From Hydra vulgaris (taxonomy: Eukaryota; Cnidaria; Hydrozoa; Anthoathecata; Hydridae): 64,000 nucleotides of DNA. The notes under the pieces were generated by a model, which did no database searches, had not been told where the DNA came from, and saw nothing but the letters and a program-made list of their open reading frames with translations. This document shows positions 10,537-21,076 of the stretch, one piece after another. The stretch's first letter is position 1, and every line of letters starts with the position of its first letter. Where the stretch lies: NCBI RefSeq assembly GCF_038396675.1, contig NC_088931.1, positions 64,938,501 to 65,002,500 of the forward strand, given 5' to 3'. A program made the position numbers and the translations under genes.

Positions 10537-11461
10537 GGGGAGACCGGGGCTAGTTGGCTCGGATTTTACCCTATGAGCTCTGTAGCCCTAACAGTACATT
10601 TTTTTAAAAATATTAAAGTGTAGTCTTAAAGAGTATGGATTAGGGTATCTTATAAAATTTGCATTCATTACAAAAAAAAAATTCTTGGGGCCTTTCCGGA
10701 CCCTAAAAAAAAAAAAAAAATTGCGCCAACTTACCCCACCACGGGGTATGTTGCCGCAAACTATAAAAATGATTATTAAAGCACTATTAAGTGCAAAATT
10801 AATAGAAACTTTTTTAAAATGAATTTTTGAAACAATTTTATCCCAAAATTTAATATTACTTTTAGCTGGTACCAAATATTAGTCCGTATAAAAGCCAAAC
10901 AGTAACCCACCTTTTATCTGTGGAAAAAAAAACTAAACAAAATTTTTTTTTAATTTTTTTGTAAGAATAAATATTTTCAATATTGTTAAAAATAAAAAAA
11001 ATAAAAAAAAACAATTTTATATAAATAAATATTTTTTTCCATAGTAAATGCTATGAGCCAACTTACCCCGTAAAAAATTTGTCAACTTACCCCGAAAGCT
11101 TTTTTTTTAATAAACAGTCTATAGATCCTGAAAAACGGCAGCTTTGAAAAAAAAGTCTGACTGGATATAGTAAAGCAATTGTGACTGGAACGTTTAAAAT
11201 TATTTTTTTTTCATACGACTAAATATTTTCTTTGTAGAGTAAAAAGGAAGCGATGTTCTAAAAAGTTACGTTTTTGTCCAAAAAACGCATAAATCTCAAT
11301 ATTTCCCATGCGCATACGCGAATCCTGACAATACTACAGTGAATGATGAAATGGTCAATGAGGAAGTTTCTGAGTAACTTTTGTCACTTTCTGATGAAAG
11401 GCTCTAAAGATAAACGCAGTTCGTCAACTTACCCCTGCGGCCAACTAGCCCCGGTCTCCCC
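10537..11461. mobile_element. 925-bp TA-flanked MITE (pogo/Tc1 group)
   Basis: Inverted ends GGGGAGACCGGGGCTAGTTG and CCAACTAGCCCCGGTCTCCCC are nearly perfect over about 22 bp. TA flanks at 10535-10536 and 11462-11463 fit a Tc1/mariner-superfamily TSD. Internally the GC-rich 'CAACTTACCCC' motif recurs at about 10726, 11048, 11082 and 11423. No transposase is encoded. Confidence 0.85.
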
Positions 11462-13738
11462 TATAACTCAGCATAAAGTAATTTTTAAACCTTATACTGA
11501 TAATTTAGATTAATATTTTTACTGGCTAAAAAACATTTTTAAAATGGATTGTTTATGACCAAATCTTTAGCCACCACTTTCTTCAGCAGCTCCTACACGT
11601 TTTCAATTGTACTTGTTTACGTTCGTGTATTAGTTGGTTAACATTGATGTTCTACATAAAAAAATGATGCCCTAAATAAAAAAAAAGCATAACAAAGGTG
11701 CCCTACATAAAAAAAACTACAATCAATAAGTATATATAAGATCTTCTGAACCCAATACACGTACGTGTGACCGAAAAAGTACTGTAAATAGACTTGTGCA
11801 AAACGTATTGAAAAGATAAAAGCAGTAATTCACTAATACAGCTACAGAAGTTAGCAAATTTTCTAGATTTGCGAGTGTATTGTAAATCATTAATAAGAAG
11901 TAGACTCCAAACGTATTTCCCCATTGTATTTTGTCGTGGATATGGAGTGATGTTCTGCATCCCATTTTGACATATTTCTTTAAAAAATTTAAATCAAGTT
12001 AATAAAGTTTTCAGCCTTGTGATTATCCAGAAAGCCATAAACAGTTGCAAAAAAGTTTTTTGGAAGTCGCTTTCTTTGTTCTATATAAGAACTAAGCAAT
12101 CACATTCTATGATCTTCTGTGATCCAACAGAGACACCAGCTCTAATCTTTGCCTCGGACTTCTTGTGAAAGAAACTTTTTTGAACTTCTGTAAAAGATTT
12201 TAAAGGTACTAAGTGTGAAAACTGTTCCGGAGGAAAAATTTAATAAGGATAGTTTGTAAACCGTTTAGTAGACCGATGAGGAATGACACCATTTTTTAAA
12301 TCTCTGATAACTTTCTAGCCTTAGTCTTAATACTTCAATGCATTCATGAAATTTCCCACATCACTTTATAGAAGGATTTATTGTATGTGAAACTTCTTTA
12401 GGACAGTTTGAAAATGTTCTCAAAGTTTCATAGGTTTTTTGAAAGCTCTTTAATATTCTGGAAATTCTCTTAAACTATCCGGACATTTTTACCAGTTTAG
12501 GAATTCAAAAACAATGCTCAGCATTCTATACAAATTGAAATTCGTATTAAATGCTGAATCGTAAAAACACAAACATTTTAAATTTCGTCGTCTTGGTCAT
12601 TTAAGCAATTAAAACTATTTTCAACCTGGTTTCGGAAAAAATGGATTAGGAAAACAGACGTTCGACCCAAAGATAAAACAAAAAGTAAAAAAAAAATTAT
12701 ATAGTGCAGTTTGGTCAGAAACTGTAAATATACAAATTTAGTTTTAAAAAGAAACGTTTGATTTGTTTTAAACTGAAGAGCTCAGTAAACAATGTTTACA
12801 GCCAGTGTAATGCTTGACTATAACATTGTTTTTAGAAATGTATTAGTGAAAGAACTTTTGGAAGCAGTCTATAATTGAGTAAAAAAGATATTATTGTCAT
12901 ATGTTATTGATTTGCAATTTGACACTATTTACTAAAAAACTAAATACTTATATAAGCTTACACTCTTAGAAATATGAAGTATATCATTATGTAACAAAAA
13001 CAATGCTATAAATCTTAAGTTAAGCAGGTGTAGTTTTAACCAATTATGTAGTTATTAAAGTTTATAGTTATAAAAAGAGCTGGTATGTAGTTGGTAACCA
13101 GTTTGGTAAGTATTATTAGCACTGTCTGCAATTATAAGACTGATGTGGGCAAAGTGTCTCTATCTCTGATAACTAGAATCACCTGCTGGATTTAACGGCT
13201 ATATATATGCTTAATTATTCCGGTGGTATAAAACATTGTATATCTGATAATAGGCAAAATAGTTTTATGCCCAGAAATAATAAACTCAGATAATACATAC
13301 TTAAAAATAATTTCTTTATAATAAAACAGTTAAAGTTATCAGTAAAATGTGAAACTTTGATCTAGAGTCCAGGATAGTTACACTCCTGATTACTATTGAA
13401 AATTAAATTGTGAACATTTATGTTTATGGAATATTTAAACGTACAAAATTTGTTTACGTTTGCAGAAATTTTTCATATATATCATATTATTGTAAAATTT
13501 GTGTCTTGTATCAAGCACGAAAATGCAAATTTCAAACGCCTAGAGTATGCAATGCGTCCTGCATTGCATACTATAAGTTTTTGTATCTCATGGCAGTTAA
13601 TGAAAGACCTATACTCACAATTAAGTTTGACTTTTTAATAACAAACTTCTTCTTGGATATTTCTCATTTATTGTTATTTATTGTTATTCTATATTGCTAG
13701 AATAATGGTGTTGTTAATTTTGATATAAATAAATAATA
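11462..13738. other. No supported gene
   Basis: AT-rich DNA. The only long open stretches are overlapping minus-strand frames at 11703-11965, with hydrophobic content but no recognised family or splice context. A minus-strand frame near 12080-12205 reads FTEVQKSFFHKKSEAKIRAG without a start; it may be a fragment of an unknown repeat. Confidence 0.4.
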
Positions 13739-14059
13739 TACAGTATCGGACAAAACGAGTGCAACAAAATAATGCTAATTTAGTTTCTTTTTATGAAAGT
13801 GCTGCATTTTTTCAATTTAGACAAATAACTATGTAACTGTTTGGAGACAAAGTTCTTCAAGTTTTATTCCTCACAAAGTTCATTATTTGTACACGAAAAT
13901 TAATAAATTAATCAAAAGTATTAAAAAAAATTGATTTCCTTCTGGACAAAACAAGTGCAACTCGACAAAATGTTGACCAAGCTGTATTTCGCTATCAATA
14001 TTTCGTGACGAATGCTTTGTTGTCGATTACAGCCTTGCATCTTCGAGGCATAGATTCGA

Positions 14060-15007
14060 TCAGGTGATCAATGAAACTTTGTGGAATTGGTGGGTTTGTT
14101 CAAACAGTTGATCCTTATTAAGAACATCTTCATGATTAATTCTGCGGTTGACGATCAACCACAGGTTCTCGATAGGGATGAGATCCGGAGATTGAGGCGG
14201 CCAATCCATCACCGATAGGTGGTTGTCTTGAAACCACTGCTTGACTACTTTTGCAGTGTGTTTCGGATCGTTGTCTTGCTGAAAAACCCATTTTATTGGC
14301 ATATTCCACTCAGCATGAGGTAACATAACATCTTTCAGGATATTTTTATACATGAAACGGTCCATTATTCCATCTTTTCGATGTATTGGACCTAGAACGT
14401 TAGCAGAAAAACACCCCAAGACCATTACATTGCCTCCACCATGCTTCACGGTCTTATGGCAGTAACGTAAATCGACGCGTTTTTCGGCCGGTCGACGTAC
14501 ACGGCAAATGCTATCTCTCCCAATGATGTTGAGCTTCGATTCATCACTAAATAGGACAGTTCGCCATTTCTGCACATTCCATTCAATATGAGATGTAGCA
14601 AACAGGAGTCTTTTCTTCTGGTTTTTTAGTGAAATCAGCGGTTTCTTTGCAGGGCGTCGAGAAAACAATCCGGCTTCAACAGCACGTCGTCTGATTGTTC
14701 GGTCCGATACAGGCAGCTCTAATTGCTTTTGTATCTCGACTGATGATATCCAGGGATCCTTCTTGACGGATCTGACGATCATAGAATCCTCTCTAGAAGT
14801 GGTGGAACGCGGTCTTCCACCTTTGTTATCTGCTGCCATCTTCCCCGTAGAACGATATTTGGAACATAGTCTTGATACGGTCCATTTTTTCACGCGATAT
14901 TTATCACAAATACTTTTTTGTGACATTCCACTTACGTAATCGCCAATAATTTTCTTTCTTAGTTCCAATCCAAGACTGTCGGGAGCCATTTTTGCTCTTG
15001 AAGTCAT
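14060..15007 (-). CDS. Tc1-type DDE transposase (C-terminal frameshift)
   Basis: A 315-residue transposase that would excise and integrate the element at TA. Two helix-turn-helix regions (about residues 12-60, YVSGMSQKSICDKYRVKKWT, and about 70-115, SDRTIRRRAVEAGLFSRRPA) precede the catalytic domain. The DD34E triad is visible: Asp155 in LFSDESKLN, Asp245 in FQQDNDPKHTAK, Glu280 in SPDLIPIENLW, with 34 residues between the last two. The family's GGGNVMVWGCF box is present with Leu for Trp. The start is an ATG with no upstream in-frame ATG. Near 14100 the frame slips: the usual tail (PQSFIDHLIESMPRR and onward) lies in another frame down to about 14000. The catalytic core looks intact, so activity or a very recent loss is possible. 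Confidence 0.92.
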   Translation of the reverse strand: MTSRAKMAPDSLGLELRKKIIGDYVSGMSQKSICDKYRVKKWTVSRLCSKYRSTGKMAADNKGGRPRSTTSREDSMIVRSVKKDPWISSVEIQKQLELPVSDRTIRRRAVEAGLFSRRPAKKPLISLKNQKKRLLFATSHIEWNVQKWRTVLFSDESKLNIIGRDSICRVRRPAEKRVDLRYCHKTVKHGGGNVMVLGCFSANVLGPIHRKDGIMDRFMYKNILKDVMLPHAEWNMPIKWVFQQDNDPKHTAKVVKQWFQDNHLSVMDWPPQSPDLIPIENLWLIVNRRINHEDVLNKDQLFEQTHQFHKVSLIT

Positions 15008-15247
15008 ACAAATAATAAAAATAAATAATCAAGCTTCTCAAGGCTTACCGTGTTACATTTACCTTGTGATGATATAATAATGCTCTGTGAAACACAACGT
15101 CTCGGTTGGATGTGGACTGTATTGATGCAATGAAACACTTGTTGTATTTCACTTCTTGTATTGATGTTCTTCGATAAAACACTTTGATAAAACTCACTTC
15201 GATAAACTGTCTTGATAATACTGACTGATTGACTTCCATATACTGAC

Positions 15248-15351
15248 TGAATTACATGTCGATTTACATGTCTCTTATATAGTAAAATGAACCTGTGTGA
15301 ACCTGTTCTGGAAGATTCTAGATGCTTCTTTTCGATGCTTCTGGAAGCTTC
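15248..15351 (-). promoter_or_regulatory. Heat-shock-like core promoter of the Tc1 transposase
   Basis: On the minus strand, in order: two perfect TTCnnGAAnnTTC heat-shock elements (mirrored copies at 15339-15351 and 15306-15318), a TATATAAG box (15281-15274), then TCAGTC (15250-15245) whose A lies about 33 bp downstream of the TATA start, as expected for an initiator. The transposase ATG is about 240 bp further on, with a 64-codon upstream frame (15239-15045) in the leader. Motif spacing is as in hsp promoters; function is inferred. Confidence 0.6.
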
Positions 15352-15440
15352 TGGATGCGTCTGGATGCTTCTGAATGTTTCTGGATATTTCTGGATGCTA
15401 CTGGATGCTTCCAGATGCTTCTTCTGAAAACTTCTGGATA
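15300..15440. repeat. Degenerate TTCTGGATGC tandem repeat
   Basis: About ten diverged 10-12-bp units (TTCTGGATGC, TTCTGGAAGC, TTCTGAATGT). Where the unit reads TTCTGGAAGCTTC it creates a heat-shock element. Confidence 0.8.
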
Positions 15441-16344
15441 CTGTCTTTAATTATTAAAAAACTTCCGTGACGTTGACACGGACCAGACTTAAGAAAATGA
15501 AACAAACCAAAAAAGTTGCACTTGTTTTGCCCGCTGCAAAATGGCACTTGTCAACGAAGTTCTGCCTGTGTGCTGTCACTTGTCAGCTGATTGCTCATGT
15601 CATGGCATGCAATGACTCCAGACTCCTGAACTGTTTGCTGTGGTAGTATAGTTCGTTTCGTTTTTGAGACATGTAAAATTAGGAACACTTTTTAGCATTG
15701 TTCGATGTTGGTTGCAAATGTTTTGTCCAACACTGTAGTTCTTTGGATTTTGCTTATATAGCTACTGGCGACATTATATACTTTTAATGAAGTGAAGATT
15801 AAAAATCTTTTCCATTGCCGTTAATTTTATTTATCAATTGTAAAAAAATTTAATCCAATGAAATAATCAGATGCGTAAAAAATTATGATTAAAAACCTGT
15901 AATTATCAATTTAAATAAATTTTGACAGTTTTTTATTTACCTGTTTTTAATGCTCAAAAAACCCATGTTGCCTTAAAAATATAAAAATTTTGATCAGTAT
16001 ATATATTTTTATATATGGATAACGGGGCAAGATCCCCACTTTTTTGTAGCGAAATAATGCAACTGATTTTTCACTGCCTTTCAGACTAGCTGGAGCTCTG
16101 GAGCTTTTGGCAAGTGTCCAGCTTTTTTGTAGTGGAATCTTGTGGTTTTTCACTACTTCCGGACAAACTGAAGCTCTGAAGCTTTGAGCATTCGTGTAGT
16201 TCTGATGAATGCGTTTTTAAGTTGTTTCCAGAGCAGACGACCAGAGACTCCATGGCCGGGGGCACTGGGGTCATGCCCCACTTATCTATACATTATTCAA
16301 AATAAAAAATAATTTTTTATTTTGAATAACTTTTTATTTTGAAT

Positions 16345-16377
16345 AACCGAGTATATAAATGCTTTATATACTCGGTT
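16345..16377. repeat. Perfect 15-bp hairpin
   Basis: AACCGAGTATATAAA, a 3-base loop, then its exact inverse. Confidence 0.85.
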
Positions 16378-17311
16378 GATGCCAAAACGGAGCAAACTGT
16401 TTAAAGGAAGTAGACACATTCACACAATTGGGTCATTGTCCCAAAGAACAAGCTTATCCCGTCTCTCTACGCAGACATTGATATCAAACCAGATGAACTT
16501 GGAAAATCTAATGTAGTTTCCTGTTTCGGTCCCACTTAAGTTGGTCTTCGATCTGGAAAGCATTCATCATTGGCAGTGCATGCTTAGCGTATGCTATGTT
16601 TTATCCCTCTGTGCATCAAGTTTATCTCAGTGAATCTGTAAGCATTGTAACTTCTACTTTGCCTCCCAAGTCATTTTAAAAAAGCATGTCAACATTACTC
16701 ATTCCAATTTTTAATTAACCAAATTGCTATTACCCTTTCGTGAGTTAGATTTGTTTGCATTGCAGCCGTGCGAAAAAAAGAGTTAATGGCTATAATTGTG
16801 GTAAAAGAGAACGCGGCCTTTGCTAAATGGTTCGATGAGGACAAAATTAAAGGGTCTTAAAGTTCTAAATGGTGGCTTTAATATTCTTATATAAAGGGCC
16901 TTTATACTTTAAATTTAGGCCTTAATAATTAATATAGAGAGCCCTAATATTCTAAATGATGCAGTTATTTCAGATAAATTTAGCGGCCCTATTCCGACCA
17001 TATCAATTGACAATTATTTAAAAAATCCTTGGATGGACAAAAAGAAAGACATGTTTTCATAACTTTGATTAAATTCAATATATAGAATAAGAGTAATATA
17101 ACATAATTTTATTTTTTAGGGAGGCCTACAATAAAAACTCAAACAACAAAATGAAACAAACGTGGAAATACCCAACGTGCAACTGAATGATATTAAAACA
17201 CAGAAAAGTGTAATTCATGTGAAAAATTTCAAAAAAAATGCTTAAACTAAGAACGGATTTTGTTTTAATAATTAAGGAAGGGTGGTTCTAATTAATGACA
17301 TCCTTTTTAAA

Positions 17312-17474
17312 GGGTATAAAAAAGAGTAAAGGGTATTTTAAAGGGTATTTTAAAGGGTTTTTTAAAGGGTATAAAAGTTTTTAAAGGGTATGAAAAAGGA
17401 CAACCGGTGACCATTTTTAAGACAATTTTTTTCCCCAAAGGGTGAGGACAAGGTCAAAAATTGTCTTAAAAATG
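17312..17474. repeat. AAAGGGTATT repeats and a 19-bp hairpin
   Basis: Five or more AAAGGG(T)A units are followed by CATTTTTAAGACAATTTTT (17412-17430) and its exact inverse at 17456-17474. Possibly an end of an unclassified DNA transposon; the other end was not found. Confidence 0.6.
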
Positions 17475-17883
17475 ATGACGTCCTTTATGAAATTCCTCTC
17501 TTGATATAAATAAATTTAAATTTTTAATACAGGAAAAACCAAATGATATTTCGATGCCATTTGATATTTCGTTAAATAAATTTTATTAGATTACGCGTTC
17601 ATAATATAAATAAGATAGTATGGAAACAAAACTTTAGAATTTTTTTATTTTCAAAAATTTTCATACTTCTAGAAAAGAAAAAGAATTAGTATTGTGAATG
17701 CTCTGTTAGTGTTGCCACTATTCCCAAAAAAAACTAAAGGCATGTTCGGCAAAGGTTATGACTTGATTTTAACATTTCTCAATATTATGTAGGACATCTA
17801 ATTATATACATTAAAATAGAAAACATGAATTCTTTTTTTATTTTGAACAAATAAATATCCTAATATAATAAAGTATTTTGTCT

Positions 17884-18066
17884 TTAGTTATATAGATGTT
17901 CAAAGAAGTCCTTACTGTCTAATCACAAATCACCTTGGAATAGCATTTATCCAGCAAGTTAAATGCTATTCCTTGTTCGTTTTTAATGTTGCATACGTGG
18001 CCATAGTCGGCTTTGAACCACGGTTCTCGAGTTCTGAAGCCAGAACTCTAACCACTACATTACATC
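17884..18066 (-). mobile_element. tRNA-derived SINE, copy 1
   Basis: Read on the minus strand it begins with a tRNA-like promoter: A-box region GTAGTGGTTAGAGTTCTGG and B box GGTTCAAAGCC. A body follows, ending in the family 3' motif 'gtaaggacttctttgaacatc'. The same 3' motif occurs in the copies near 19.0, 19.8, 25.8 and 28.1 kb. Confidence 0.75.
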
Positions 18067-18929
18067 TGCTAATTTTTAATTTAAATATTTATTCTTTATA
18101 ATTTTTTTTTTTTCCTGGAATTTATGATAATTATTTTAGGAAACGGGATATGTATAACATCAAAAATTTCTGTGAATTCTTGGGCAAGAAATCCCGGAAA
18201 GAAACTTTTACTAATACTTTTTTTACCTTCAGTATATCTGGTAAACAGATCTTCATTTTTACTTATAACTGTTTAATGACATTTTCTGCATTTCGTGGTG
18301 ATTTAGGAAAGGACAAACTTAAACGTTAGACATCTTTCATTTCAATAAAAGTAGAAAAAGAAATATCAACCGTTGAGATTTTTTAGACAGCCCTAATTTA
18401 GCAATCTTTATGTATTTGTAAATATTTTAATTTTAGTGATACTAATTTTAATATCTTTTGATATAAATTTTTATTTTTTTGTTTTCGTTTTTGTTTTTAT
18501 TACAACATTTTCTGGTAAAATGCCATTGAACATAGAATTTAAAAACACGGAAACTCAAAGAGGATCGTTATATCCAGTCACCGAGAACCGTTTAAAAATA
18601 CAGTAGTAATATAACAAAACACAATACAAATTTAATTAGGCCTCTTAAATAATAAAAAATACAATTAAATACTTTCAATTACATTTAGGAAACACTTATA
18701 AAAGAAGATCAAGATCAAAAGAACTCAATGCATATTATCTATTGAAAAAATAACTTTTTTCAGTTTATTTTTGAAAGTCGGAAAGTTTCGAGTTTAGGAA
18801 AAATCAAAGGTTTTCTTAACTATTCGGTTCTAAAGAAAGCTTCTCGATATGATATAAGAGATTTTCCTAATTTTTTAATGTGAAGAAGATTGTCGTTTTT
18901 TTATTATTATTATTATTATTTTTATTTTA

Positions 18930-19102
18930 GGTGCTCAAAGAAGTCCTTATGGACTTATCACCGAGCACAGCGGAAGAGCAATTGAAATAAAGTTCACGCC
19001 TCCTTCCTTACCGTTGTTACAAAACTTTCCCAGAGGTGGCATTGAACCACGGATCTCTAGCTTCTGAGGCAAGCGCGATAATAACTGCGCTACGGCTGCT
19101 CT
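18930..19102 (-). mobile_element. tRNA-derived SINE, copy 2
   Basis: Minus strand. B box GGTTCAATGCC, upstream tRNA-like segment AGCCGTAGCGCAGTTATTAT, and 3' motif CATAAGGACTTCTTTGAGCA. It is the best-preserved copy of the family and ends at 18930 in AT-rich DNA. Confidence 0.78.
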
Positions 19103-19245
19103 TAAATCGTATTTGATTTTTGGCTTTACTACGTATAAATTTTGAAAAGATGTAGAGTTTTACATTTTAATATAAAGCAAAATAAGTTCAAACATTTAGT
19201 TGATATATATTAAGAATATTTACTTCGAATAAAAAAGGTTTGATG

Positions 19246-19585
19246 ACGGGAGGTTGAATAAGTGCAACTTTAATTGGTGCGAACTTGCATAAGTGCAAAT
19301 TAGCATAAGTCCACTAAAAGAATTTTCAAAAGTTGACATAAGTGCGATAAAAGAATTTGCAAAATTTGGCATAAGTGCGAACTAACGTAAGTGCAAAGCA
19401 GTTGCAAAAACTAGCATAAGTGTGATGTGTCATTAGTGCACCGAAAGAATTTGAAAATATTGGCATAAGTGCGAACTAATATCAGTGCAAAGCAGTTGCA
19501 AAAACTGACATAAGTGTGAACTGGTATAAGCGTGTTCATATAATTTGAAAACATCGGCGTAAGTGCAAACTGGCAGTAAAGATCT
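19246..19585. repeat. Irregular repeat built on GGCATAAGTGCGAAC
   Basis: At least ten copies of (G/T)GCATAAGTGCGAAC-like words alternate with AAAGAATTTGAAAA and GCAAAGCAGTTGCAAAAACT. Units are interleaved rather than simply tandem. No coding frame crosses it convincingly. Confidence 0.75.
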
Positions 19586-19747
19586 TTTTTTCAGACCTAT
19601 AAAAGTCTCTCCTAATTTAATTTTTAAAAACCCCCATCTAATATTCAAACAAAATATTTTTGAAAAATGACAACCTTTTTCGAAATGGCCCTGTCAGTAT
19701 TAGGTAAAAACAAAACAAAAAATTAATTTGAAAAAATTTGTTGTTAA

Positions 19748-19872
19748 AGTGCTCCAAGAAGCTTTACGGTCTTATCACAGAGCACTGCGAAATTGCAATA
19801 AGTAGGATGTTCGCCCTTTACCAATGTTGCTTATCGGCTAGAGCAGGCATTGAACCTTAGACTAAGCGAAAA
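19748..19872 (-). mobile_element. tRNA-derived SINE, copy 3 (degenerate)
   Basis: Minus strand. Keeps the 3' motif (GTAAAGCTTCTTGGAGCACT) and a weak B box (GGTTCAATGCC at about 19843-19853). The 5' third is diverged. Confidence 0.6.
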
Positions 19873-20490
19873 CTCTTCCTACCAAAAGCCACTCACGCGC
19901 ATAAGTAACTTGAGCATGCGCAAAGAGCGTTAAATATAATGTAAAAAATGCTAATAAAATGGTAATAAAATGTAAAAAATGCTTTACAAACTATTTAAGT
20001 TTTGTGACTACATTGCGCTTTGACTATAACAGCCTTTTAAATGTAAGATTTCGTTAATAAAATAGTTCGTAAATATAGTTTGGTATCAAAGGTTCAGAAC
20101 TTCATCTATTATATTTTTGAACGAGTGAAAACCATAACCATAAAGTCTGCAACATAATTTAGATAAAGGAAATCTTTTGCAAATTTAAAGATATTATATC
20201 AATATTATTTAGCAACATTGTTTAGGGTGTATTTCAAATTCAAAAAAATTTGTTTTTCGATACACCCTAACATGGGTTTCTCCTGTAACAAAAACAAAAG
20301 TCTTTAATAAATAATAATTTTTACTATCAATAAATTCGAGCTGTTTACTTACTATTACTTTATTTAAAGTCAAATGGTTCATAATAACATTACGAAAAAT
20401 TTTCTCTACAATTTTTCAAACTATTGATGTTAATGGTATATGATTGTTTGAACTTCAATTGTATATAAATATATTTGATTGTTTAAACTT

Positions 20491-20693
20491 CGCTTTAGAA
20501 CAAATTTCTGTCAACGAAAAGTGCTACGCGCATTTGTTAATTGCAAGTAATCGAAACTTGCTTATAAATAAAATAATAAATAAGTTAAAATAAAATTAGG
20601 AAATAAGTTAGGTCTTTTATTTGTATGCAAGTTTCTTCCATTTTTAGCATATTCGCGTAGCACTCTTCGTTGGCGGAAATTTGTTCTAATGCG
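20491..20693. mobile_element. 203-bp MITE with long inverted arms
   Basis: The left arm TTAGAACAAATTTCTGTCAA continues CGAAAAGTGCTACGCG; the right end is its inverse with few mismatches over about 45 bp. No TSD is certain and the superfamily is unassigned. Confidence 0.8.
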
Positions 20694-21076
20694 GAAAAAA
20701 ATCTGTATCGAGATTCGGCTTTATTGGTTCTCAATTGCAAAGGCTTCATTACGCTATGTAACATAATTTTTGTTCCTGAATTTTAAGTGTTGTATTTAAA
20801 CTGCTTATGTCTAAAGTATGTGAAAAAATGACTTCATTAAGCACAAACTTTACTTTCAACAGCACGAAATCGGAAGAGAAATTGGAACTGGTAGATTAGA
20901 GCTGCGTAGTACTAGGACGATGAATGAATATCTGGATAAACGTCTGAGGGGTATGGCGATGGAAGAATGTCTGGTAAACGATCTGAGGGGTATTTTTGCT
21001 GGTGCGACAATTTTTTGGGTTTACTATAAGTAGCAGTTGCTTGAGTGGTCCGTCGGCTCTTGCCGAATTCGCAGTA

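Larger units (their letters stand above)
13741..15735 (-). mobile_element. Tc1-like transposon, nearly complete
   Basis: The left end CAGTATCGGACAAAACGAGT and the right end (minus strand CAGTGTTGGACAAAACATTT) are inverted repeats, each flanked by TA (13739-13740, 15736-15737). Length 1995 bp. It carries one transposase gene on the minus strand, a long 5' region with TATA and heat-shock-like motifs, and a TTCTGGATGC-type tandem repeat. Base composition is visibly less AT-rich than the flanks. Confidence 0.93.
15738..17883. other. No host gene; several small repeats
   Basis: A less AT-rich island at 16020-16290 has a minus-strand frame (16274-16086, MTPVPPAMESLVVCSGNN) without a recognised family; it is probably a fragment of an unclassified repeat. 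A perfect hairpin lies at 16345-16377. From 17300 the motif AAAGGGTAT recurs (about 17312-17395), followed by a 19-bp hairpin at 17412-17474. Confidence 0.4.

Noticed and set aside
11703..11965. Two overlapping hydrophobic minus-strand frames (possible receptor fragment)
   Set aside because: No family motif, no splice context, and hydrophobic runs are expected in T-rich DNA.
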